Origin: CAJCIY01 sp964245825
GTDB lineage: Bacteria; Actinomycetota; Actinomycetes; Mycobacteriales; CAJCIY01
Direction of reading: 5' to 3'
DNA length: 64,000 nt
Assembly: GCA_964245825.1 (NCBI GenBank)
Contig: CAXTNT010000002.1
Coordinates: 260,483-324,482, forward strand
In this document: positions 11,624 through 20,045 of the stretch, in pieces
Position numbering within the stretch: the stretch's first letter is position 1
How the letters are laid out: every line of letters starts with the position of its first letter
Translations under genes and position numbers: made by a program
Notes under the pieces: model-generated
Seen by the model: only the letters and a program-made list of their open reading frames with translations
Database searches by the model: none
What the model was told of the DNA's origin: nothing

Positions 11624-14600
11624 ATGGCCCTCGCCCGACGCAGGTCCCGGCTCATCGGAGCGGTCGTCGTCGCGACCGCGGTGGGCACTCTCGTCCCGTT
11701 CCTCGCCAGTCCGTCAGCCCGGGCGGCCACCGTGGCGGGCGCCGCGTCCGCCAAGCCTGTCCTCGTCGTGCTGCGCGACCAGCTCACGGCGAGTCCCGCC
11801 ACCAGGGCCCACCTGGGTTCGCGCCGTACGCAGTCCTCCGCCGACCAGAACGCCGTCCTGGCTCGGCTCGCCGGCCGCGGGCTCCGGGCGGGCGCGGTGA
11901 AGCACTACGTCGTCGGCAATGCGTTCTCCCTCAGCGCGACGCCCGCCCAGATCGCTGCCCTGACCGCAGATCCGGCCGTCGCCGCGGTCGTCCCCGACGT
12001 CACGATCAGCCGCCCGGCCCCCGCGAGCGACGCGGCAGCGGTCAAGACCGTCACCCCGGCGGCCGCGCCCGTGAAGGCCGCCGCCGGCAGGACCGCACGT
12101 GTCGCACCTGCACTGGGCACACCGCCGAGCTCGGCCATCTGCCCGACTGACCCGTCCCAGCCGCTGCTCGAGCCGGAGGCGCTCGCGGACACCCACGACG
12201 CATCCGACGACCCGGAGGCCCCGACGGCCCAGCAGCTCACCACGGGGTCGGGCGTCACCGTCGGCTACATCGCCGACGGGATCGACCCCGACAACCCGGA
12301 CTTCATCCGCGCCGACGGCTCCCACGTGATCATCGACTACCAGGCGTTCTCGGCCGATGGACCGGACCCCAGCGCGGGGGGTGAGGAGGCCTACGGAGAC
12401 GCGTCCTCGATCGCCGCACAGGGCCTCGTGTCGCATGACCTGTCGAGCTTCGTGAACCCTGCCTATCCCCTGCCGGCCGGGTGCAACATCCGCATTCTCG
12501 GCATGGCGCCCGGCGCGAGCATCGTGGCGCTGAAGACCGACTTCTCGACCCTGTCGATCGTGCAGGCGATCGACTACGCCGTGAGCACCGACCATGTCGA
12601 GGTCCTGAACGAGTCCTTCGGCGGCGATCCGGTGCCCGACTCCTCCGCCCGGCAGGCGATCGACCTCTTCAACGACATGGCGGTCGCCGCCGGCACCACG
12701 GTGACCGTCTCGGCCGGTGACGCCGGCACCACCAGCACGATCGGCAACCCGGCGACCGATCCGCAGGTCATCTCGGTCGCTGCGAGCACCATCAACCAGG
12801 CCTACGCGCAGATCGGGTACGCCGGCGCCCGTACCTTCACAAACTCGACCTGGACGAACGACGAGATCTCCTCGTTCTCCTCGGGTGGTTTCACCCAGAG
12901 CGGAGGCACCGTCGACCTGACTGCTCCCGGCGAGTCCGGCTGGGCCGCCTGCGACCCCAACGTCTGCGGCGACTATGCAGGCACCGGCTCGGACATCCAG
13001 ATGTTCGGCGGGACGAGCGAGTCGGCGCCGCTGACGGCCGGTGCCGCGGCGCTGGTCATCTCGGCCTACCGCTCGACGCACGCCGGTGCCTCACCCACCC
13101 CTGCCGTCGTCAAGCAGCTGCTGACCAGCACCGCCACCGACCTCGGCCTGCCCGCATTCGAGCAGGGTTCGGGGCTGCTCGACGCCCGCGCAGCGGTCGA
13201 GGCGGCACTCACCTATCCGGGCGGTACGGCGGCTCCGGCGGAAGTCAGCTCGAACATCGCGCTGTCGACGACGCAGCTCGACTGGGCGGGCGCGGCGGGC
13301 GGCTCGCACACTGCGACGGTCGGCGTCCGCGACGTCGGCGTCGCGCCGCTCACCGTGACCACGGGCACGCGAGACCTGACCCAGACCGCGGTCCAGACGC
13401 AGACCGCGACGCTCGACCCGAGCACCGACCCGACCTTCCCCTATGTCAACGGGGCGCCGCAGGCGTACACGCAGCTGTCTTTCGACGTACCGGCCGGGAC
13501 CGATCGGGCTGCGCTGCAGATGTCCTGGCCGGGCGCGGGATCGAGGGTGGTCCGGCTCACCGTGGTCGACCCGTTCGGCTCCTTCGTCACCAACAGCCGC
13601 CCCCAGGGCTACGCCGACTACGCCAACGTCGACATCCGGGAACCGATTTCCGGTACGTACACCGCGATCCTCTACACGCCCGCGAGCAGCGCCGGCTTCA
13701 GCGGTCAGGTCCAGCTGCGGACCACGTTCCAACAGGACGCCCCGGTCGGCCAGGTCACCCCGGCGACGCTGTCGTTGCAACCGGGCCAGTCCAAGAATTT
13801 CAAGGTCACGATCCCGACCCCCGCCAGCGGCGGCGACACCTCGTACGCCGTCACCGTCGCCAGCTCCGACGGGCATCAGACCGCGATCCCGGTCGTCGTC
13901 CGGACGCTGATCCCCACACCCGGCGGGTCCGGGAGCTTTGGCGGCACCATCACCGGCGGCAACGGGCGCAGCGCCATCGCGACACAGACCTTCTCCTATG
14001 CGTTCGACGTCCCCAGGACGGCGCCGGGGGTCAGCGTCGGGGTCACCCTCGCCGGTGACGCGGGCTACACACTCGAGGGCGTACTCGTCGACCCCAACGG
14101 TGAGACGCAGGCCATCGACAGCAATGAGGTTCCCGACGGCAACGGCAACATCGTGAGCCGGGGGCTCACGCTCCAGCTCACCTCGGCGAGACCCGTCCAC
14201 GGGCGCTGGCGACTCGTCCTCCTCGTCGTGAACCCGGTGCCGGGCGACGCCCTGGAGCAGGACTTCACCGGCACCGTGAGCTTCGAGACCGACGGGGTCG
14301 CCCCGACCGGCATCCCGAACTCAGCGCACACCAAGCTGGCAGCCGGCGTCCCGGTCACCGGGCAGGTGGCGGTCACCAACACCGGGATCGAGCCGCTGGA
14401 GGTCCAGCTCGACCCGCGGACCCGCGCGCTGCAGACACTCTCGCTGGTGTCTCCCTTCGGCCCTCAGACGTTCAATCTGCCTGGCGGCGAGGCACCGATC
14501 TTCCTCGTCCCGCCCAGGACGACCAGCATCACGGCAACTGCCACGTCGAGCGTCCCGGCGGTCGTCGACCTGGCGTCGGGCACCGACGGCATCGACGTGA

Positions 14601-15040
14601 CGGGCGATCTGGCCGACGCGCAGTCCGGTGACGACGTGTCGTCGGCGACTGTGTCGGAAAGTGGTGGCACCGTCTCGGACGGGGTCTGGTTCACCGATGT
14701 GCAGGAGGTCGGCCCCGTCGGCGACGGCGGTGAGCCGGCTGCGACGTCGACGGTCGACCTGAGCGCCGTCACGCCCGGTTTCGCCACGGACGTCACCAGC
14801 TCCACCGGGGACTTCTGGGGGTTGGCCACCGACCCGAACGCGGACACCGGCACGCCGGTGACCATCCAGCCGGGACAGACCCAGACGATCACGGTCACGA
14901 TCACCCCTGATGCGGCGCCGGGCAGCGTCGTGAGCGGGACGCTGACCATCTACACACCGCCCGTGTTCGCCTACCCGACCGTCTACGCCACCGGCGATGT
15001 GCTGGCGCAGATCCCCTATCGCTACACCGTGAGGCAGTGA
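11624..15040 (+). CDS. Secreted S8/S53-clan serine peptidase with sedolisin-like active-site residues
   Basis: A 1138-residue exported peptidase. Order: Arg-rich signal peptide (residues 1-35, probable cleavage after ARA); an inhibitor-I9-like propeptide (about 45-130); a catalytic domain (about 205-580); then roughly 550 residues of beta-sandwich and prepeptidase-C-like modules. The catalytic Ser is Ser465 in GGTSESAP. The usual subtilisin Asp is Ala217 (IADGID), there is no HGTH block, and the oxyanion Asn is Asp366 (SAGDAG). Glu255 and Asp259, spaced i to i+4, occupy the place of the sedolisin Glu/Asp pair. It therefore looks like a sedolisin-type triad behind a subtilase-type propeptide. 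A strong ribosome-binding site (11614-11620) sets the start. It is a single-gene unit. Confidence 0.85.
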   Translation: MALARRRSRLIGAVVVATAVGTLVPFLASPSARAATVAGAASAKPVLVVLRDQLTASPATRAHLGSRRTQSSADQNAVLARLAGRGLRAGAVKHYVVGNAFSLSATPAQIAALTADPAVAAVVPDVTISRPAPASDAAAVKTVTPAAAPVKAAAGRTARVAPALGTPPSSAICPTDPSQPLLEPEALADTHDASDDPEAPTAQQLTTGSGVTVGYIADGIDPDNPDFIRADGSHVIIDYQAFSADGPDPSAGGEEAYGDASSIAAQGLVSHDLSSFVNPAYPLPAGCNIRILGMAPGASIVALKTDFSTLSIVQAIDYAVSTDHVEVLNESFGGDPVPDSSARQAIDLFNDMAVAAGTTVTVSAGDAGTTSTIGNPATDPQVISVAASTINQAYAQIGYAGARTFTNSTWTNDEISSFSSGGFTQSGGTVDLTAPGESGWAACDPNVCGDYAGTGSDIQMFGGTSESAPLTAGAAALVISAYRSTHAGASPTPAVVKQLLTSTATDLGLPAFEQGSGLLDARAAVEAALTYPGGTAAPAEVSSNIALSTTQLDWAGAAGGSHTATVGVRDVGVAPLTVTTGTRDLTQTAVQTQTATLDPSTDPTFPYVNGAPQAYTQLSFDVPAGTDRAALQMSWPGAGSRVVRLTVVDPFGSFVTNSRPQGYADYANVDIREPISGTYTAILYTPASSAGFSGQVQLRTTFQQDAPVGQVTPATLSLQPGQSKNFKVTIPTPASGGDTSYAVTVASSDGHQTAIPVVVRTLIPTPGGSGSFGGTITGGNGRSAIATQTFSYAFDVPRTAPGVSVGVTLAGDAGYTLEGVLVDPNGETQAIDSNEVPDGNGNIVSRGLTLQLTSARPVHGRWRLVLLVVNPVPGDALEQDFTGTVSFETDGVAPTGIPNSAHTKLAAGVPVTGQVAVTNTGIEPLEVQLDPRTRALQTLSLVSPFGPQTFNLPGGEAPIFLVPPRTTSITATATSSVPAVVDLASGTDGIDVTGDLADAQSGDDVSSATVSESGGTVSDGVWFTDVQEVGPVGDGGEPAATSTVDLSAVTPGFATDVTSSTGDFWGLATDPNADTGTPVTIQPGQTQTITVTITPDAAPGSVVSGTLTIYTPPVFAYPTVYATGDVLAQIPYRYTVRQ

Positions 15041-15131
15041 GCCGGCTCGAACATCGGCGGACGGCGCGGACTCTATCGGTTGGATAACACGGCACGAGGC
15101 GCATAGCCGGCGCCCGGTCGGCGTCCTGCGA

Positions 15132-15767
15132 CTAGCGTGGCTGCGGCAGGATGCCGCGCGCGATCGCCTCGGTGACCGCGTGGGTACGGTCGTCCACCCC
15201 GAGCTTGGCGAAGGCCCGCAGCAGGTGGGTCTTCACGGTCGACTCGCCGATGAACAGCTCGCGGCCGATGTCCGCGTTGGTCAGCCCGCGGGCGACCCCG
15301 CCGAGCACCTCCACCTCGCGCGGGGTCAGCTCCTCCGCAGCCGGCGTCCGCATCCGATGGACGAGCCGGGCGGCGATCGGCGGAGCGAGCACCGTCTCGC
15401 CCCGGGCCGCCGCCAGCACCGCGGCGACCAGGTCGGCGGCCGGTGTGTCCTTGAGCAGGTAGCCGGTCGCCCCGGCCTCGACCGCGCGCACGATGTCGGC
15501 ATCCGTGTCGTACGTGGTCAGCACCAGGACGTGCACGGCGGGCTGCTCCAGCGCCAGCCGCCGGATGGCGCCGACGCCGTCGAGCCGCGGCATCCGCAGG
15601 TCCATCACGACCAGGTCAGGCGACAGCGCCCCCGCCCGCTCCACCGCCTCGACTCCGTCGGCTGCCGTCCCCACCACGGCGATGTCCTCGTGCGCGTCCA
15701 GCATCGCGACCAGGCCGTCGCGGACGACCGGGTGGTCGTCGGCGACCACCACCCGGACGGGGGTCAC
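15132..15767 (-). CDS. NarL/FixJ-family response regulator
   Basis: A 211-residue regulator with a receiver domain (phospho-acceptor Asp56 in VVMDLRMP, acidic pair in VADDH, switch Lys in LLKDTP) and a C-terminal LuxR-type helix-turn-helix (LTPREVEVLGGVARGLTNADIG). It is the output partner of the histidine kinase, whose stop codon it overlaps (GTGA). The exporter genes lie in the same operon, so it probably controls that ABC exporter or responds to its substrate or to membrane stress. The inducing signal cannot be read from the sequence. Confidence 0.93.
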   Translation of the reverse strand: MTPVRVVVADDHPVVRDGLVAMLDAHEDIAVVGTAADGVEAVERAGALSPDLVVMDLRMPRLDGVGAIRRLALEQPAVHVLVLTTYDTDADIVRAVEAGATGYLLKDTPAADLVAAVLAAARGETVLAPPIAARLVHRMRTPAAEELTPREVEVLGGVARGLTNADIGRELFIGESTVKTHLLRAFAKLGVDDRTHAVTEAIARGILPQPR

Positions 15768-16990
15768 AGCGAGACGGGGACCCGCGCGGCCAGCAGCGTG
15801 CCGTGGCCGGGCGAGGACTCCACGTCGAGCGCACCACCGACCTGCCGGACCCGCTCGCGCAGCCCCGACAGCCCGGTCCCCAGGGCGGCGGCCGGGTCGA
15901 AGCCGATGCCGTCGTCGCGGACCCGGACGACGACCTCGGCACCCTCGCAGGCGAGCGACAGCGCGACCGTCGTGGCGCCGGAATGCCTCCGGGCATTGGC
16001 CATCGCCTCCTGCGCGCTGCGCAGCAGGACGATCTCGTCGTCGCGCGTCAACGCGTACCCGAAGGGAATGTCGACGTCGACGCTCACCGCGACGCCGGTC
16101 TCCCGCCCGAACCGCTCCGCCAGCCGGCGCAGCGCATCCACGAGCGTCGAGCCGTCGAGCGCGACCGGTGCGAAGGCGGCGACGATCGCGCGGGTCTCGC
16201 GCAGGTTGTCACGCGCGACCTCCTCGATCAGGGTGAGCCGCTCGCGGGCGCGTTCGGGGGCGAGGGCCAGCTCGGCCGCCGCGGTCTGGGCCAGCACGAC
16301 GACGCTCGTGTATCCCTGGGCCAGGGTGTCGTGCACCTCGCGGGCCAACCGCTCGCGCTCGGCCATGACGCCCTGGCTGTGGTGCGCCTCCGCCAGCCGT
16401 GACCGCGCCTGCTCCAGCTCGTCGATGAGGGCGGCGCGCTGCCTGCTCTGCGCCAGCACCCGCGCGACCCACAGCCCCATGGCGACGCTGAACACCAGAC
16501 CCACCGCGGAGTCGGCCGCTGCCGACAGCGTCGACCCGCCCCGCTGCGCGACCCCGACGACCAGGCCGGTCGTGCTCGCGCCCGCCAGCAGCGTGGTCCA
16601 GATCAGGCCCGGTCGAGGCGACTCCACCAGGAACCACACCTGCGGGTACGCGAGGGTCAGCAGGAACAGCAGGCTCGGGTCGCTCCAGGCGACGACGCCC
16701 AGCGCGGACACGAGCAGCACGAGGTAGGTGACGGCGCGGCCGTCCGCCTGGTCCTCCACGGCACGCGAGCCGATCAGCAGGTAGCCCGCTGCGAGCACCC
16801 CCACCGCGGCGGCTGCCGTGTGGTCGCGCGGGCCGTCCGCGACGAGGGCGGTGACGAAGGTGAGGACGAGGATCAGCGCACTGAACACGTGCAGGCCGAC
16901 CACGGTGTGCCGCCAGGCGGCCCCGGGCAGCGGCGCCGTGCAGTGCTCCCCGCCGCGCTGCGGGCGCACCGCCTCCCAGAGCCGGCTCAC
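15764..16990 (-). CDS. Sensor histidine kinase (HisKA_3/NarX type)
   Basis: A 408-residue membrane kinase. About five or six hydrophobic segments fill residues 28-180; then come a short coiled coil, a HisKA_3 dimerisation helix with phospho-accepting His220 (LAREVHDTLAQG), and an ATPase domain with the VRDDGIGFDP and GTGLSGLRERV motifs. There is no extracellular sensor domain of any size, so it probably senses through its membrane part, as in DesK-like kinases. The GTG start overlaps the permease stop (GTGA). The kinase, regulator and two ABC genes form one operon. Confidence 0.92.
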   Translation of the reverse strand: MSRLWEAVRPQRGGEHCTAPLPGAAWRHTVVGLHVFSALILVLTFVTALVADGPRDHTAAAAVGVLAAGYLLIGSRAVEDQADGRAVTYLVLLVSALGVVAWSDPSLLFLLTLAYPQVWFLVESPRPGLIWTTLLAGASTTGLVVGVAQRGGSTLSAAADSAVGLVFSVAMGLWVARVLAQSRQRAALIDELEQARSRLAEAHHSQGVMAERERLAREVHDTLAQGYTSVVVLAQTAAAELALAPERARERLTLIEEVARDNLRETRAIVAAFAPVALDGSTLVDALRRLAERFGRETGVAVSVDVDIPFGYALTRDDEIVLLRSAQEAMANARRHSGATTVALSLACEGAEVVVRVRDDGIGFDPAAALGTGLSGLRERVRQVGGALDVESSPGHGTLLAARVPVSL

Positions 16991-17832
16991 CGGCGCCGCC
17001 AGCGGAACTTCCACGCGCCCACCACGACGCCCATGATGACCCAGGCCGCGAGGACGAGTGCGGTCCGCCCGTGTTCCCAGCTGCCGGCGACCTCCGCGGC
17101 GGCCGCGTGCGGCGGCAGCAGGGACGAGCGAAGGCCCTGGGTCATCCACTTGAGCGGGAAGACTGCTGCGACGTGCTGCATCCAGGCGGGCAGCTGGGCG
17201 TAGTCGAAGAACACGCCGCTGAAGAACTGCAGCACCAAGGCGATCGGAGCGATGACGACGCTGGCGGACTTGCCGTTCCGGGGCAGCGCCGAGGCCGCGA
17301 TGCCGATCGCCGTCCCGGCCGCGGCGCCCAGCGCCCCGACCCAGGCGAAGGTCAGCCAGTGCGTCACGTCGACGGGGAGCGGCACCGAGAACAGCACTCG
17401 GGCGACCGCCAGCAGCAGCACCAGCTGGCCGGCGGTGGTGAGCGCGACCTGGCCGAGCTTGCCGGCGAAGTACGCCCACGGGGGCATGGTCGTGGCCTGC
17501 AGGCGCGCCAGCGTCCCGTCGTCCCGCTCGACCGCGATGGCGATGGCCACCGCCTGGAAGCTGGTGAGCATGATCCCGGTGGCGGCGATGCCGGCGAGAA
17601 AGTAGCGGGTGTAGGGGACCCCTCCGTCATCGATGTCCTGACCGTGGAACACCGACCCGAAGATCACCATCATGATCGACGGGTAGAGGAACGAGAAGAA
17701 GACCTGCTGCGGCTCGCGCAGGAACAGCGTGGTCTCCAGCCTGATCCGGGCCAGGGCGATCGAGCGCCCCGAGGGCAGTGGTGGGCGGTCCGCCCGGGTG
17801 GACGCCGCGGGCGTGTGGGTGTCGGTGGTCAT
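16987..17832 (-). CDS. ABC-2 type transporter permease
   Basis: A 281-residue integral membrane protein with six predicted helices in the ABC-2 arrangement: a cytoplasmic N-terminus, a first helix near FFSFLYPSIMMVIFG, and the family's loop with the RDDGTLARLQATTMPP segment, typical of drug-export permeases. It would form the channel of an exporter with the ATPase gene, which it overlaps by ATGA. Antibiotic, lipid or peptide export is the usual role when such a pair is linked to a NarL-type two-component system; the substrate is unknown. Confidence 0.9.
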   Translation of the reverse strand: MTTDTHTPAASTRADRPPLPSGRSIALARIRLETTLFLREPQQVFFSFLYPSIMMVIFGSVFHGQDIDDGGVPYTRYFLAGIAATGIMLTSFQAVAIAIAVERDDGTLARLQATTMPPWAYFAGKLGQVALTTAGQLVLLLAVARVLFSVPLPVDVTHWLTFAWVGALGAAAGTAIGIAASALPRNGKSASVVIAPIALVLQFFSGVFFDYAQLPAWMQHVAAVFPLKWMTQGLRSSLLPPHAAAAEVAGSWEHGRTALVLAAWVIMGVVVGAWKFRWRRR

Positions 17833-18686
17833 GCGCCGGCTCCTCGGTCGAGCAGGGTCAGGTAGACGTCCTCGAGCGAGGGCCGCGCGACGGTGAGCTC
17901 CGCCAGCTCGCCGGAAGTCCCGGCCAGCGCTTCCCGCAGCACGGCCGTGGGGGTGGCGGTGGCCACCCGGTGGCGTCGGCCGCCCGCCTCCCACGACACG
18001 ACCGCCTCGAGCGACAACCGGCCACCGAGGTCCTCCGGCGCGGCGACCTCGACCACCCTCCCGGCCGCGAGCACGCCGACGCGGTCGGCCAGGTGGGCCG
18101 CCTCGTCGAGGTAGTGGGTGGTCAGCAGGACGGTCGTGCCGTCGTCGCGGAGGCTCTCGATGAGCGACCAGAACTGCCGCCGGGCGGCCGGGTCGAAGCC
18201 GGTCGTCGGCTCGTCCAAGAACAGCAGCTCCGGCCTGCCCTGGACGCCGAGCGCGACGTCGAGGCGGCGGCGCTGGCCACCCGACAGCGTCGGCACCCGC
18301 TGGGCCGCCTGCTCGGTCAGGCCCACGGCGGCGAGCAGATCGTCGGCCGGCCGCGGGTCGCCGTGGTAGCGCGCGAAGTGCGCCAGCATCTCGCGGACGG
18401 TCAGCGCCAGGGCGCCGTGGTCGGACTGAGCCACGACGCCGACGCGGGCCCGCCAGGCGCGATCCGCGTGCGCCGGGTCGGTGCCGAGCACCTCGACCGA
18501 ACCGCCGTCGCGGCCGCGCAGGCCGGCGAGGATGTCGACGGTGGTGGTCTTGCCGGCCCCGTTCGGCCCGAGCAGCGCGAAGCACTCCCCCGTGCGTACC
18601 TCGAGGGAGACCTCGTCCACGACGCGCTTCCCGCCGTAGGAGCGGACCAGGCCGCGCACGGTGATCGCCGATTCGTCGGTACGCAT
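17829..18686 (-). CDS. ABC transporter ATP-binding protein (DrrA-like exporter)
   Basis: A 285-residue ATPase that powers the ABC-2 permease. Walker A GPNGAGKTT is at about residues 40-48, followed by the signature LSGGQRRR, Walker B LLFLDEPT and the switch His in LLTTHYLDEA. A C-terminal extension of about 70 residues is typical of daunorubicin/macrolide-type exporters. I chose the ATG at 18686, which gives a normal N-terminus; an upstream in-frame ATG at 18749 would add 21 residues overlapping the intergenic hairpins. It is first in the four-gene operon. Confidence 0.93.
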   Translation of the reverse strand: MRTDESAITVRGLVRSYGGKRVVDEVSLEVRTGECFALLGPNGAGKTTTVDILAGLRGRDGGSVEVLGTDPAHADRAWRARVGVVAQSDHGALALTVREMLAHFARYHGDPRPADDLLAAVGLTEQAAQRVPTLSGGQRRRLDVALGVQGRPELLFLDEPTTGFDPAARRQFWSLIESLRDDGTTVLLTTHYLDEAAHLADRVGVLAAGRVVEVAAPEDLGGRLSLEAVVSWEAGGRRHRVATATPTAVLREALAGTSGELAELTVARPSLEDVYLTLLDRGAGA

Positions 18687-18720
18687 GAGGCGAGCGTGCC
18701 CCTTTGCCAGCCGCCGCGGC

Positions 18721-18763
18721 ACCACCGGCGGGTGGTCACCGCCGTCCACCGACCGGTGGACGG
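18721..18763 (-). terminator. Paired hairpins, probable terminator
   Basis: Two adjacent inverted repeats: ACCACC/GGTGGT (18721-18726 with 18731-18736), and a 10-bp perfect stem CCGTCCACCG/CGGTGGACGG (18742-18751 with 18754-18763). They lie just after the stop of the 18774-19991 gene, read on the minus strand, and before the ABC ATPase gene. There is no T-run, as is usual in high-GC actinobacteria. Confidence 0.55.
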
Positions 18764-18773
18764 GCCGGCGGCC

Positions 18774-19991
18774 TCAGGCGGTCGCGACGGTGTACGTGTG
18801 GCCCGCCGCGCGCAGGCGGTCGACCAGCCGGTCTCCCATCGCGGTGGCGGGCGTGAGCGACCCGGCGCGGTCGGGCAGCTCGTCGAACGCCAGGCACAGC
18901 GCACTCTCGCCCAACATCACCGCGGTCGCGGCGTAGCCGGGGTCGCCCTGGCCGGAGACCCTTGCGATGTAACGGGTCTTGGACGTCGTCAGCGCGTCCA
19001 CCTCGTGTCGGAACCACCCGCGCTGGCGGGCCTGCTCGCTCGGCCCGGCTCCCGGCTTCGGCAGCACCCGGTCGAGCAACCCCCGCGCCGGCGGGAAGGA
19101 GAACGCGGCCAGGCCCGCCGCCAGACCCGCGGTCAGCCCCACCGCCATCGCCGGGGCCAGCGGGCCGCCGCCGAAGCCCATCGCCTCGCCGTACCGCAGG
19201 GACCGGCCGTAGGCCCAGTCCTGCAGGGCGTTGCTGCGTCGCACGACCCGGGTGTTGTAGCTGGCCATCACGAAGGGCGCGGTCCACTCGCGGCCGATCC
19301 CCCGCCTCCCCGGTGGCAGTGCGTCGGGGGGCTGCGGCACGTCGGGCTCGCCGGCGAGGTCGGGGGACAGCGAGTACGGACCGGCGACGACCCGCCGCAG
19401 GGCCGGATCGGCGTCGGTGGCCTCCAGCTGGGCGCGGAGGGAGTCGATCGTGCCGCCGCTCAGACCGCCCTTCAGCGTGGCGACCAGGGTGACGTCGGTG
19501 AGCTCGCCCGCACCGTCCGCGACCGCCTGTTCGTGCAGCAGCAGCACCGCCAGGTCGGAGGGCACCGAGTCGTACCCGCAGGAGTGCACGATCTTCGCGC
19601 CGCTCGCGGTCGCGATGTCGTGCCAGCGCTCCATCACCGCGCGGACGAACAGGACCTCGCCGGTCAGGTCGGCGTAGTGCGTCCCCGCCCGGGCGCACGC
19701 CTCGACCACCGGCAGCCCGTAGCGCTGGTACGGGCCGACCGTCGTCGCGACGGCGGTGGCGGAGGCGGCCAGCGCCGCCAGGCTGTCGGCATCGCCGCTG
19801 TCGGCGACCACCAGCGGCCAGTCGCGGGCCGCGGCGGGCAGCGCCGCGCGGGCGGCCGTCAGCTTCTGCTCGGACCGGCCGGCCAGCCCGATCCGCGTCC
19901 CGGCGGGTGCGTGCTCGGCCAGGTACGCGGCGGTCAGCGCTCCGACATACCCGGTCGCCCCGAACACGATGACGTCGAAGTCGCGGCTCAT
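18774..19991 (-). CDS. Saccharopine dehydrogenase-like / trans-acting enoyl reductase family protein
   Basis: A 405-residue protein with an N-terminal Rossmann fold (VIVFGATGYVG, residues 8-18) and the GRSEQKL segment expected for NAD(P) binding, followed by the family block with YADLTGE. Relatives include mycobacterial trans-acting enoyl reductases of glycolipid synthesis (Rv2953 type) and many uncharacterised saccharopine-dehydrogenase-like proteins. A lipid-reduction role is plausible because it is divergent from a wax-ester synthase gene, but that is inference. On the minus strand TAACCT (19998-20003) ends 6 nt before the ATG, which suggests a leaderless message. Confidence 0.85.
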   Translation of the reverse strand: MSRDFDVIVFGATGYVGALTAAYLAEHAPAGTRIGLAGRSEQKLTAARAALPAAARDWPLVVADSGDADSLAALAASATAVATTVGPYQRYGLPVVEACARAGTHYADLTGEVLFVRAVMERWHDIATASGAKIVHSCGYDSVPSDLAVLLLHEQAVADGAGELTDVTLVATLKGGLSGGTIDSLRAQLEATDADPALRRVVAGPYSLSPDLAGEPDVPQPPDALPPGRRGIGREWTAPFVMASYNTRVVRRSNALQDWAYGRSLRYGEAMGFGGGPLAPAMAVGLTAGLAAGLAAFSFPPARGLLDRVLPKPGAGPSEQARQRGWFRHEVDALTTSKTRYIARVSGQGDPGYAATAVMLGESALCLAFDELPDRAGSLTPATAMGDRLVDRLRAAGHTYTVATA

Positions 19992-20045
19992 CGGCCGAGG
20001 TTACCGGGACTTCACCCGCGCCGGCGATCGGTCAGGATGCGCCGC
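19992..20045. promoter_or_regulatory. Divergent, apparently leaderless promoters
   Basis: On the minus strand TAACCT (19998-20003) is followed by 6 nt and then the ATG at 19991. On the plus strand CAGGAT (20033-20038) is followed by 7 nt and then the ATG at 20046. Both fit the -10-to-start spacing seen at many other genes in this window, and neither gene has a ribosome-binding site at the chosen start. Confidence 0.5.

Noticed and set aside
17778..20036. Very long open frame on the plus strand across the ABC and enoyl-reductase-like genes
   Set aside because: It is antisense to genes with clear motifs; its translation is Arg/Gly/Pro-rich and low-complexity, the usual shadow of high-GC third positions.
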